From NCBI RefSeq assembly GCF_900167115.1, contig NZ_FUXZ01000010.1, positions 99,072-163,071 on the forward strand: 64,000 bases of DNA. Reading direction: 5' to 3'. This document shows positions 55,231-63,723 of this stretch, piece by piece; the stretch's first letter is position 1, and each line of letters begins with the position of its first letter. A program made the translations under genes and the position numbers. Under the pieces are notes generated by a model, which saw only the letters and a program-made list of their open reading frames with translations, was not told where the DNA came from and ran no database searches. The stretch comes from Eubacterium uniforme. GTDB taxonomy: Bacteria; Bacillota; Clostridia; Lachnospirales; Lachnospiraceae.

Positions 55231-55327
55231 TCTGAAAAGTCAAAAAATTAATAAGAATTATTAGAAAAAATACACTATATGTGCTACTTGAGAAAATAGG
55301 GAAACACAAGATACTGATGATAACATA

Positions 55328-55339
55328 GAGTTTGAATAA
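55328..55339. repeat. Internal att core repeat
   Basis: GAGTTTGAATAA, identical to the last 12 bases of guaA. Marks the junction between two island modules. Confidence 0.65.
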
Positions 55340-55365
55340 AAATTAATAGATGTGCGTAGCACAAT

Positions 55366-55422
55366 AAATAAAAACAAAGGACGAATGAGTGTTTACACTC
55401 AAGGCGTCCTTTGTTTTTATTT
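55366..55422. terminator. Large terminator hairpin downstream of the internal att
   Basis: AAATAAAAACAAAGGACG (55366-55383) pairs with CGTCCTTTGTTTTTATTT (55405-55422), with an inner TGAGTG/CACTCA stem. The A and T tracts make it bidirectional. The following 240 bases to the hsp20 promoter contain a CCGAC-GAA-GTCGG hairpin at about 55428 and no gene. Confidence 0.85.
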
Positions 55423-55663
55423 ATGGGACCGACGAAGTCGGCTATTAGTTTTTATTCGAGCTCCACAGGTTTCTGGTGGTCAGATGACAGCGAGATAAAG
55501 CGAAGCGGAGTCGAGCTGACAAGTGTAATCAAAATAAAAATATTAAATTTAACAAAATGGATAGTGGTATAGTATTTTTAGTGTACTATCAATAATTAAG
55601 ATAGTATATTTTTTGAAAAGGTATGTTTAGCAGCAATTATTAATATAAGCAGTGGAAAAATAA

Positions 55664-55706
55664 TTAGCACTCACCTCTTGACAGTGCTAACAATTAGTGC
55701 TATAAC
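55664..55706 (+). promoter_or_regulatory. CIRCE operator and hsp20 promoter
   Basis: TTAGCACTC-N9-CAGTGCTAA (55664-55690) matches the HrcA-binding CIRCE element at 17 of 18 arm positions. It overlaps a promoter TTGACA (55678-55683), 17 bases, TATAAC (55701-55706). HrcA repression released by heat shock is expected from the family. Confidence 0.88.
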
Positions 55707-55815
55707 ATAGTTAGAACAAAGGAATAGAGAAGATTCCGGGTAAGGATCCAAACACTCCTTCCCTTGCTCATGAAACTTATTTAATTATATTTTTATTGAG
55801 AAAGAGGAATGAATT

Positions 55816-56262
55816 ATGTTACTACCTAGTATTTTTGGAGAGAATTTATTGGATGACTGGATGGATTTTCCAAGGATGGATTTCGGAGATATCGACCGAA
55901 AACTCTATGGAAAGAGAGCTGCACAGGTTATGAAGACTGATGTGCATGAGCATGATGATAAGTATGAGCTTGATATTGATCTTCCAGGATTTAAGAAGGA
56001 CGAGATTAAGTTATCACTTGAAAATGGTTACTTGTCAGTAAGCGCTGCTAAGGGACTTGATAAGGAAGAAAAGGATAAGAAGGGAAAACTTATCCGTCAG
56101 GAACGTTATGCAGGTGCTATGCAGAGAAGTTTTTATGTAGGAGATGCAGTTAAGCAGGAAGATGTAAAGGCTAAGTTCGAAGATGGAGTTTTGAAATTAT
56201 CAATTCCTAAGAATGAAGCAGAGAAACTTCCAGAAAAACAGTATATAGCTATTGAAGGATAA
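55816..56262 (+). CDS. Hsp20/alpha-crystallin small heat-shock protein
   Basis: 148 residues, an ATP-independent holdase. The alpha-crystallin domain runs from about 38 to 135: VHEHDDKYELDIDLPGFKKD, ENGYLSVSA, GAMQRSFYVGDAVKQEDVKA and the A..DGVLKLSIPK motif. The N-terminus (MLLPSIFGENLLDDWMDFPR) is the short hydrophobic arm of Hsp18-type proteins. AGAGG is eight bases before ATG, after a leader of about 105 bases. Its host-like codon use suggests a chromosomal gene or old cargo. Confidence 0.95.
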   Translation: MLLPSIFGENLLDDWMDFPRMDFGDIDRKLYGKRAAQVMKTDVHEHDDKYELDIDLPGFKKDEIKLSLENGYLSVSAAKGLDKEEKDKKGKLIRQERYAGAMQRSFYVGDAVKQEDVKAKFEDGVLKLSIPKNEAEKLPEKQYIAIEG

Positions 56263-56272
56263 TACATAATTT

Positions 56273-56325
56273 AAGGGATATCATTGTTACACATTAAGGT
56301 GTAACTGTGATATCCCTTATTTTTG
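56273..56325 (+). terminator. hsp20 terminator
   Basis: AAGGGATATCA and GTTACAC (from 56273) pair with GTGTAAC and TGATATCCCTT (to about 56318), followed by ATTTTTG. Confidence 0.88.
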
Positions 56326-56487
56326 TCCAGAAACGGAAAGTATAATTCCATTTATACTAACATTATAGATAGAGATGTTCCCCATAGCTTATGAAGGGAA
56401 GAGTAACACCAGTATTTGGAAATTTTTTGAGAGATCGGCCATGATAATGTATCTTTATTCCGGTTAGGGTGACTGCGGTACGCCTTT

Positions 56488-56784
56488 TTGCATTTAAAAG
56501 TATTCGCTCATTATTTCATTAAGCCTGTTAAATGCTACTTCGTATTCTTCGTGGGAGTTGATTCCAAGGTTTCTCTTAATAGCACAGATCCTGTTCTTTT
56601 TACGGAAGGAAGATATAGAAGATTTACGCCAAGAGAGGTGGCGCGTATTCAATCATTCCCCGAAAACTTTTCTTTATCCGGAAGTGAGTCAGCTCAGTAT
56701 AGGGCTTTAGGAAATGCTATTCCGCCGGTGATGTTTTGGTATGTGGCAAATAAGGTATCAGAGTGCCTGGATGCAGTGATATAG
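56488..56784 (+). pseudogene. C-terminal remnant of a cytosine-5 DNA methyltransferase
   Basis: From about 56587 the frame reads DPVLFTEGRYRRFTPREVAR, QSFPENFSLSG and YRALGNAIPPVMFWYVANKV: conserved motifs IX-X of C5 methyltransferases (target-recognition end and the GNAIPP AdoMet-binding motif). The catalytic PC motif, ENV and SAM motifs are absent, and the upstream 100 residues of frame are unrelated. The 165 bases before the frame show only scrambled sequence. A remnant of a restriction-modification or phage enzyme, 23 bases before the SIR2 gene. Confidence 0.75.
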
Positions 56785-56807
56785 AAATATGAAAAATGGA
56801 GGAGTTA

Positions 56808-57947
56808 ATGGTGGCGGTTGATAAGAATATTTCTTATTTCAAGGGTAAGCATGAAACAAAGATAGATGAAGAATACTTGAAAAATGAAATGGCTCAGTTT
56901 CTTCAAATTGATAATTTGAATTTTTTAATAGGAGCAGGCTGTTCTAGCCATGTTGAAGATGATACGGAATATGGTATTCCGGGTATGATTAATTTATATA
57001 AAGGCTTTTTTGAAAAATATCCGGATTTTAAAATTGCAGGAAATAAGGCTGAGCCTCTGTTCGCGGAAAATCTAGAAAAAATGTTAGAAGTAATGGGGGC
57101 TATTTCTGTGGCTGGAGAGATTAGTATAATTGATTCAGATATTGCTGATAAGATAGCCACTGTTCAAAAGTATATTAGGCAAAGGGTAATTGATGGACTA
57201 CATGGTGAAGAGGTGTTGAATTTTTATCATACTTTTTACATGAAAACTGTTGCACGTGGAAGAAAGAATCCTATTAATATATTTACTACGAATTATGATT
57301 TGTATAATGAGCAAGCATTAGATGCGCTTTCTTTTCCGTATAATAATGGGTTTGTCGGAACTTATAAAAGGACTTTTAATCCAGCTAGTTACAAATATGC
57401 ATATGTAGAAGATATGAATTTGTCAAAGAATGTGTGGGAGAGAGTTCCGAATTTTTATAATTTATATAAGCTACATGGCTCGATTTCATGGATTAAAAAT
57501 GGCAATACTATAAATGAGATTGATTATAAGCATATTGGAAATGACGATACGGTTATGATTTATCCAACACCATTGAAGGATAGAACGACTTTGATGACTC
57601 CATATTCAGATTTATTTAGAGCAATGGAGACAGCACTGCTTAAGAAAAACAGCGTATTGATTACCTTGGGATATAGTTTTGCTGATGATCATATAAATAG
57701 ATTGATTTTAAATTCATTGGCGATACCTACTTTTAAGCTTGTGATTTTTGGAAAGAGCGAAGCTATAACTCGATTAACAGAATTAAATGACTCAAGAATC
57801 ATAGTGATAAATTCGGATGATCATATTCATTACTTTAAAAACTTTGTTGAAAAAGCAATGCCGAACCTCCAAGAGGATGTAAAGGAACAAATTGACTTGC
57901 CGGCGGTTTCTGAAATTATAAAAGCATTTGAAGGTGTAAAAGAATGA
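56808..57947 (+). CDS. SIR2-like NADase of a SIR2-HerA defence pair
   Basis: 379 residues. LNFLIGAGCS (about 37-46) is the NAD-binding glycine motif, IFTTNYD (about 158-164) and YKLHGSISW (about 219-227, with the catalytic-type His) follow, and ITLGYSFADDHINRLI closes the fold: the SIR2_2-like domain used in antiphage systems to deplete NAD. ATG 56808 has GGAGG five bases upstream; an ATG at 56796 overlaps that site. Its stop overlaps the HerA-like start by ATGA, as in SIR2-HerA operons that form a large complex. Confidence 0.88.
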   Translation: MVAVDKNISYFKGKHETKIDEEYLKNEMAQFLQIDNLNFLIGAGCSSHVEDDTEYGIPGMINLYKGFFEKYPDFKIAGNKAEPLFAENLEKMLEVMGAISVAGEISIIDSDIADKIATVQKYIRQRVIDGLHGEEVLNFYHTFYMKTVARGRKNPINIFTTNYDLYNEQALDALSFPYNNGFVGTYKRTFNPASYKYAYVEDMNLSKNVWERVPNFYNLYKLHGSISWIKNGNTINEIDYKHIGNDDTVMIYPTPLKDRTTLMTPYSDLFRAMETALLKKNSVLITLGYSFADDHINRLILNSLAIPTFKLVIFGKSEAITRLTELNDSRIIVINSDDHIHYFKNFVEKAMPNLQEDVKEQIDLPAVSEIIKAFEGVKE

Positions 57948-59797
57948 GTAGCCGTGAAATTGGAAAGATAACATCTGTTGGTATACATGGTGTAATAGCG
58001 GATGTGAATTCAGATTTAGGAAACTATATTAATACAGTAGATGGTATTTTGTTTGTGGGAGAAGTGGGTTCATATGTCTCCATTTACGAAATAGGAAGAA
58101 CGATAATAGCGGAGATTGTTGGCGTAGATGAGAAAACACAAACTACTAATTCAGGTGAATTAATCAAACCTAATAGTAAAAGATAGGTTTATCTTAATTT
58201 AATTGGAGAAATTATAGAGGATAAATTTTTCTTTGGTGTATCAAAAATGCCGTTGATTTTTTCTGCGGTTTATATGATTTCGCAAAATGAGCTTGTTACA
58301 ATGTTGGAGGTTGGAAAAGAAGAGCTGCCTATAAATGAAGATTCTAATAATACTCGTAGTGTTTTGCTGAATATAGGAAAATCAGTTATTTTTTCTGATT
58401 ATGATGTTAAAGTTAACATAGATAAGTTTTTTGGATTTCACTTTGCAGTATTTGGAAATACTGGAGCTGGAAAATCAAATACGATTGCAAGAATAATTCA
58501 GAATATTTTCGTTAAGAAGAATTATTCTGCAAAAGGCGCAAAGTTTGTGATAATTGATTCAAACGGAGAATATAATAAAGCTTTTTCTAAATTGACAGAA
58601 GTAAACCCACAAATAAGGCATTCTCTTATGACAACTGATGAGAACGATACGAAAAAGTTTGCAATTCTGGTATGGGCATTAACAGCAGATGACTGGGCTA
58701 CATTACTGCATGCATCTGAAAAAACGCAGATGCCAGTATTAAAAAGAGCAATTGATATAGCACGCATTTTTTATAACACAGAAACACCAAACAAAGAACT
58801 GAAGAATCATATTTTGGCTTCAACATTGCTGGGGATTATACAAAGCTCAGATTCTTCTCCGTCAAAGTCAGACAAATTAAAGGCAATTATAACTAAGTTT
58901 GGCACAGAGGATCTTAATATGGACACGCCTGTGTCGACTTCTAAAAATCTAAGGCAAGCAGTGGCAATTAATTATGGTAATCTGTCAGATGAAGAAACGG
59001 TGATATCGTTTTTAGCGAGATTTATAAAACCTGATATTATTACTGAGAATTCTGTTAAAAAAATGATACCATACAGTTTAGAAGATTTTGGAGAGGCGGT
59101 TGAGTTTGCAACATTATATGAAGGAAGCATTAGTTCGCAAAGAATTCAAGAGTACACAGCAACTCTTATGACACGATTGCAAACGCTTTCTGAGGGGATT
59201 CAGGGACAAATATTAACAAAAACGGAGTACGAAAGCGTTGATGAATATGTAAATATGTTATTGGGTGAGAACCAGATTGTAGATATAGGTATTAGTACAT
59301 TAGATGATGCGTCCGCTGAAGTTGTGACAAAGGTTTTAGCCAAGCTTTTGCTTGATTATTTGAAAAGAAGTGAAACGAAGGCAGATACACCTATTAATTT
59401 TATTTTTGAGGAAGCACATCGATTTGTGAAAAATGAAATTAATTATGGCGCAGTTGGATACAACATTTTTGAACGGATTGCAAAAGAAGGACGTAAATAT
59501 GGAATGTTACTGGGAATTTCATCGCAACGGCCAAGTGAGTTATCGAAGACAGTTGTATCGCAATGTAGCAATTTTATAGTTCATCGTGTTCAAAATCCGG
59601 ATGATTTACAGTATATTTCAAAAATGGTACCATATATAAATCAAAATATGATAGAGCGATTAACTTACCTGCAAACGGGGAATGCATTGGTTTTTGGTAG
59701 TGCAATTAATCTCCCCACTTTAACGAAATTTGAACAAGCAAATCCGACTACGGACAGTGATAACGCGAGAATTTCAGAAAAATGGTATCGTGAATAA
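57944..59797 (+). pseudogene. herA: HerA-like ATPase interrupted by one in-frame amber codon
   Basis: The frame is open for 618 codons except a TAG at 58184-58186. Codons before it (80 residues, MSSREIGKITSVGIHGVIAD) form the HAS-barrel; codons after it continue NLIGEIIEDKFFFGVSKMPL and the ATPase: Walker A FGNTGAGKSNTIARI, Walker B FIFEEAHRF, and RKYGMLLGISSQRPSELSKT. If translated separately, the ATPase part could restart at ATG 58247, but no good ribosome site is seen. HerA hexamers partner SIR2 in antiphage defence. Either inactivated by a point mutation or split into two polypeptides. Confidence 0.8.
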
Positions 59798-59814
59798 TTG
59801 ATATCACTCTCATG

Positions 59815-59840
59815 GTTGCAATTTGGTTGCAAAAACTTTT
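59815..59840. repeat. 11-bp-phased direct repeat after herA
   Basis: GTTGCA at 59815-59820 and 59826-59831, followed by As and TTAGAAAAAATA, the same layout as at 55210 (TTAGAAAAAATA also occurs about 55260). About 123 bases on is TTGAGT (59938-59943), possibly the start of a decayed att core. Confidence 0.4.
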
Positions 59841-59966
59841 AGAAAAAATAGAATTACGTAGAATGAGTGGAATTCCAGCACAACATCTAGACACGATAGT
59901 ACGATATAGAGCCAATATAAAGTATCGTGACTAGAGCTTGAGTAGACCCACTAAAAGCTAGTATTA

Positions 59967-60005
59967 CCCGCAAACCCTTGTATTTAAAGGGCTTGCGGGC
60001 TTTTT
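59967..60005 (+). terminator. Terminator between herA and integrase remnant
   Basis: CCCGCAA-CCCTT pairs with AAGGG-TTGCGGG (59967-60000), then five Ts. The 325-base gap it lies in also has a CACGATA/TATCGTG inverted repeat (about 59892-59929) and the phased repeats, but no gene. Confidence 0.88.
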
Positions 60006-60125
60006 ATATTTAAGTGATACGAAAATGATGAATTGTTCTTAGTGGTTTGTAGGTTGTAAAATGAGTAATTTCATTTCTGTTATATTTGTTTTCTGATACA
60101 TACTTTTACAAAGGAGAAATAAATT

Positions 60126-61198
60126 ATGGCAGCATATTTTAATCAGAAAATAAAGAAATGGGATGCAAATTTTTCTTATAGGGATTTTTAAAATAATTCC
60201 AAAAAGAAAATGAAGAGGGGATTTAAAATCGAGGAAGATGCATTAGCATGGGAGAAATCGTATAAGGAACATTGTAAAAAAGATATGTCAAAATCTTTTG
60301 GCGAGTTCTATAAGAATTATGAAAGTGACATAAGGCCTAGAATTAAGGAAAGTACCTGGCGGACAAAGGAGTATGTGGTTAAATATAAAATTCTTCCTTA
60401 TTTCAAAGACATGCCGATGAGCAGCATCAAGCCTTTGGATGTTTTGAAATGGCAAAACGGGTTGCTTGAAATGCATAATAAAAAAGGAAATGAACTTTCC
60501 GGTACTTATCTAAAGACGATACAATCGCAACTGAGTGCTATATTTAACCATGCGGTACGATATTATGATTTAAACGGTAATCCGGTTAAAAAGGCAGGCC
60601 AATAGGAATTGTTCGAGCGAATGAAGTGAACTATTGGACAAAGGAAGAGTATTTAAGATTTATTGAAAGCATGAAGGATAATAATAAATACTATTATGCA
60701 TTGGAAATCCTTTATTGGTGCGGGCTTTGAACAGGAGAGGTATTGGCGTTGACAGAATCGGATTTTGATTTTGTACACCATACAGTATCAATTACAAAAT
60801 CTTTTCAGATAATCAATGGAGCAGAGGTTATTACAAAACCAAAAACGATAAATGGAATAAGAACTGTAACTGTTCCGGTGTCCTTATGCAAACAATTGAA
60901 AGAATATGTAGGTCAATTAAATGATGGTGAAAGGTTGTTTCCGTATGCAAGACAAAGATTATATAAAGAACTGAAAAATGGAATTGAGATATCCGGAGTA
61001 AAAGATATACGCCTACATGATTTAAGACATAGTCATGTTTCGCTATTAATTCATATGGGATACAGCGCCTTCGAAATAGCAAAAAGAGTGGGGCATAAAA
61101 GTGAGCGGGTTACATACTATTATGCACATATGTTTCCGGGAGTGCAGGAAAACATGGCGGAAAGATTGGATGCGGAGAGAAGTGATGGCAACGAATAA
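60126..61198 (+). pseudogene. Tyrosine integrase pseudogene
   Basis: Three lesions break one integrase frame starting at ATG 60126 (MAAYFNQKIKKWDANFSYRD): a TAA at 60189, a one-base loss near 60599 that shifts the frame (GGC-CCA expected), and a TGA at 60728 that replaces the catalytic Arg codon of the RTGE motif (CGL-stop-TGEVLAL). What remains shows the AP2-like arm-binding N-terminus, the SAM-like core-binding domain (about 60290-60600) and the catalytic end HDLRHSHVSLLIHMG, GHKSERVTYYYAHMFPG. It would have inserted the island at guaA; now inactive. Confidence 0.88.
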
Positions 61199-61203
61199 TT
61201 CTA

Positions 61204-61264
61204 TTGACAGTACTAGTTTATAAGGATATAATTCGTATATACGAAAAGTATATGTTAATACGAA
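61204..61264 (+). promoter_or_regulatory. Promoter and operator of the second XRE gene
   Basis: TTGACA (61204-61209), 17 bases, TATAAT (61227-61232): full consensus. A perfect palindrome TTCGTATATACGAA (61232-61245) lies at the start site, with a half-site ATACGAA at 61258-61264, suggesting cooperative autorepression. Confidence 0.85.
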
Positions 61265-61285
61265 AAAGTGATTTGGGAGATAATA

Positions 61286-61618
61286 ATGACTATTAGTGAA
61301 CGCATTTTTAAACTAATGGAAGAACGTGAGATTGCGCAGACAGATTTTTCGAAAGCTACAGGTATTGCGCAAAGTACTATTAGTGATTGGAAACGAAAAA
61401 AAACGAATCCGTCTGCAGATAAAATTATGATTATATGCAAAGTGTTAAATATAACACCATACGAATTGTTGCAGGACACGGTTCAATCTGTAGAGGAGTT
61501 GGATTATCGAGTGGTTACAAAAGGCACAAAGGAGTATGATCTTTTGATTGAAATGGAAAGCCTTAAGAAATCGCAAAAAGAAAGATTGTTGGGGTATATT
61601 GAAGCGTTGAAACAATAA
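61286..61618 (+). CDS. XRE-family phage-type repressor
   Basis: 110 residues, helix-turn-helix at about 6-60 (REIAQTDFSKATGIAQSTIS, then PSADKIMIICKVLNITPYEL) and a C-terminal helix for dimerisation. GGGAG precedes ATG 61286. It is the first gene of a unit with the BRO protein downstream, the usual repressor/antirepressor arrangement of phage-derived elements. The palindrome in its promoter is the likely operator. Confidence 0.87.
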   Translation: MTISERIFKLMEEREIAQTDFSKATGIAQSTISDWKRKKTNPSADKIMIICKVLNITPYELLQDTVQSVEELDYRVVTKGTKEYDLLIEMESLKKSQKERLLGYIEALKQ

Positions 61619-61649
61619 AAATGGACAATAGTAAAAGTTGGAGGAAATA

Positions 61650-62522
61650 ATGATGACAAATGATAAAGTCAACTTGTTTGAAAATCAACCAATAAGGACA
61701 GTATGGGTAGAGGAAGATGAGGAATGGTATTTTTCTATTGTGGATGTAGTCGGAGCATTGACAGAACAGTCGGATTTTGATAGTGCTAGAAATTATTGGA
61801 AAGTCTTGAAAAGCAGGCTTAGAGAAGAAGGGAATCAGTTGGTTACAAATTGTAACCAACTGAAAATGAGGTCTCCAAAAGACGGGAAAAAATATAATAC
61901 CGATGTTGCAAATGTTGAGCAGTTGCTTCGCATAATCCAATCGATTCCGTCAAAAAAAGCAGAACCATTTAAACTTTGGCTTGCAGAGGTGGGGCGGGAG
62001 CGAATTGAAGAAGTAATAGATCCGGAATTGACTATAGAACGTGCTCTGGAAACATATGTTAAAAAAGGATACTCCCGAGAGTGGGTTAATCAACGTTTAC
62101 AAGCTATTCAAGTACGTAAAGAACTTACAGATGAATGGGAAAGCCGAGGTGTAAAGAAAGGTGCAGAGTTTGCAATTCTTACAGACGAAATATCAAAAGC
62201 TTGGTCCGGCATGACTACAAGAGAGTATAAGAACTTTAAGGGGTTAAAGAAAGAAAATCTTCGTGATAATATGTCAACGCTCGAACTTGTTCTTAATATG
62301 TTGGCTGAAGCTACTACTACAGAAATATCAAAGCAAAAGCAACCGGAAACATTTGAAGAAAACCGAATAGTTGCAGTTGAAGGCGGCGAAGCAGCGGGAG
62401 AAGCGAGGAAGGCCGTGGAAAAGCGTACTGGCAACTCTGTTATTACGAATAAAAATGCAGCGCAACTACAAGAACTCGTAACAGGGCTGATTGAAACGGA
62501 TATTAGAGATGATATTGAGTGA
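61650..62522 (+). CDS. BRO-N domain protein (phage antirepressor/DinD-like)
   Basis: 290 residues. The N-terminal BRO domain (about 10-100) shows PIRTVWVEEDEEWYFSIVDV and a VANVEQLLRIIQSIPSKKAE core; the middle (about 110-215) has LTIERALETYVKKGYSREWV and the TREYKNFKGLKKENLRDNMS segment common to DinD-like BRO proteins; the end is Gly/Ala-rich then helical. Probable DNA-binding antirepressor or damage-responsive regulator. TGGAGG is seven bases before ATG 61650. Downstream of the XRE gene by 31 bases. Confidence 0.8.
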   Translation: MMTNDKVNLFENQPIRTVWVEEDEEWYFSIVDVVGALTEQSDFDSARNYWKVLKSRLREEGNQLVTNCNQLKMRSPKDGKKYNTDVANVEQLLRIIQSIPSKKAEPFKLWLAEVGRERIEEVIDPELTIERALETYVKKGYSREWVNQRLQAIQVRKELTDEWESRGVKKGAEFAILTDEISKAWSGMTTREYKNFKGLKKENLRDNMSTLELVLNMLAEATTTEISKQKQPETFEENRIVAVEGGEAAGEARKAVEKRTGNSVITNKNAAQLQELVTGLIETDIRDDIE

Positions 62523-62564
62523 TAGAGGTAGAAAACAGCTTCTTTACAGAAAGGGAAGTGAAAT

Positions 62565-63311
62565 ATGAGATACGTGGATTGCTTTTTTAATACTATTATT
62601 TCAATACAAGAGTTTCTAGAAAGTTTTGAAAAATGGTATTCAAAGAAAAGAACAAAATTATCTTGGGTTTATATATTGAGTATTATTGGAGGATATGTAC
62701 TGATTGTAGGTAAACTGGTAGTAATAGGAGAACTTGTATTTATACTGGGAATGGTGATGGCGAGTATTGAAAATATTATTGGCTGGAAGCATTCTGTGAG
62801 AAGATGGTTAAAAATATGTTTTTTTTATAATTTGTTTTTTTCAGCTATTTTAGCGTGTATGATACAGGGACAAATCAAATATCCTATATTAACGCCTCTT
62901 TTTGTTGGATTATATCTATTTGTATGGGTATTTTTATCATTAATATCTAATAGCAAGGTGGCTTTATTTGTAAATGAAATAGTATCTGGAATGGCTGCCA
63001 CTTTTTTTACAATTGGTACATATCTTATTAGTATGGCTTTGAAAGGCTTACCGGCGGCTAGCGATTATAAACTATATTATCATACGGATGAAGCAGCAAT
63101 GCATGCATTAGAAAATGGGGAGCTATTGGCGTGGAAATTTTTTGGAATAACGGTTTTGGAACAGTTGGAAATAGGTTTTTTATCGTTCCTTCCAGTTATT
63201 GGAGTGTCAGCCATGTGTATTATTATGGTTAAAATAAAGATTTATTGGATGGAAAAAAATAAAGTATTTGAACCAGAAAAAGGGATTGGCTTGAACGATG
63301 AAAAGTTGTAA
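62565..63311 (+). CDS. Multi-span membrane protein of unknown function
   Basis: 248 residues with hydrophobic segments at about 33-52, 55-70, 85-102, 107-127, 135-158 and 196-223. No motif recognised. AAGGGAAG precedes ATG. It is the last cargo gene before the distal attachment site. Function unknown; possibly an immunity or superinfection-type protein, but nothing in the sequence shows that. Confidence 0.6.
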   Translation: MRYVDCFFNTIISIQEFLESFEKWYSKKRTKLSWVYILSIIGGYVLIVGKLVVIGELVFILGMVMASIENIIGWKHSVRRWLKICFFYNLFFSAILACMIQGQIKYPILTPLFVGLYLFVWVFLSLISNSKVALFVNEIVSGMAATFFTIGTYLISMALKGLPAASDYKLYYHTDEAAMHALENGELLAWKFFGITVLEQLEIGFLSFLPVIGVSAMCIIMVKIKIYWMEKNKVFEPEKGIGLNDEKL

Positions 63312-63499
63312 ATGTAGATTAAAGAAGCGACTTCAAGTTTGTGAGAAATCATATATGATCTGATTGACATGATATAGAATTACTAAATCTGACAGTGGAA
63401 AAAATAAGAAAATAGAATAATAGTGTATTATTTGGTATAATGAATATAATTACTTGAGGGAGAGGAAAGAATCAGCAGGTATCACAAGATTAGAATTTT

Positions 63500-63520
63500 G
63501 ATACCTTTTTGATACCTTTT
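63500..63520. repeat. 11-bp-phased direct repeat upstream of distal att
   Basis: GATACCTTTT at 63500-63509 and 63511-63520, exactly one helical turn apart, 120 bases before the att core at 63620. A GGGG/CCCC hairpin (about 63554-63568) lies between. No gene is visible from 63312 to 63824. Confidence 0.45.
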
Positions 63521-63619
63521 CACTTGAAACTCACGAATATGACAAATAAGACAGGGGGAGAAATCCCCGATAATTAACGATTTTGCAATGATAAGCAACC
63601 AGAGACAGGGATGAAATCC

Positions 63620-63634
63620 TTGAGTTTGAATAAT
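63620..63634. repeat. attR: distal attachment repeat
   Basis: TTGAGTTTGAATAAT, identical over 15 bases to the guaA 3' end at 52527-52541. Taken as the right boundary of the island. Confidence 0.75.
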
Positions 63635-63648
63635 GACAAAACGCTTGA

Positions 63649-63672
63649 AAGCCCCTAAAATAGGGGCTTTTT
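63649..63672. terminator. Terminator just beyond attR
   Basis: AAAGCCCCTA pairs with TAGGGGCTTT, then Ts. It may be part of the chromosomal DNA once directly downstream of guaA. Confidence 0.85.
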
Positions 63673-63723
63673 TATTTATGGGTCGTGACCCTGTTGAGCT
63701 CGCGAAGCGTGCGAAATATAAAC

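Larger units (their letters stand above)
52542..63634. mobile_element. Genomic island at guaA 3' end, probably tandem modules
   Basis: About 11.1 kb between exact 15-bp repeats of the guaA end, holding an integrase pseudogene, phage-type repressors, a BRO protein, a SIR2-HerA defence pair, a methyltransferase remnant and a toxin/immunity candidate. An internal core repeat at 55328 splits it into at least two segments (52542-55339 and 55340-63634). Gene content and disrupted genes differ sharply from the syntenic core upstream. Boundaries are inferred from the repeats; the integrase is broken, so the island is likely immobile on its own. Confidence 0.75.

Noticed and set aside
55423..55560. 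Possible IS200-like remnant
   Set aside because: It shares TTTATTTATGGG and a nearby hairpin with the sequence left of the IS200 element at 63.67 kb, but there is no transposase trace and the match is too short.
58247..59797. Independent 516-residue ATPase gene
   Set aside because: It is in the same frame as the preceding HAS-barrel segment, homologous sequence continues upstream of the ATG to the amber codon, and no ribosome site precedes it; treated as one interrupted herA.
60743..61198. Stand-alone 151-residue integrase
   Set aside because: It starts at a TTG without a ribosome site just after the TGA in the RTGE motif, lacks the catalytic Arg, and is plainly the 3' part of the broken integrase.
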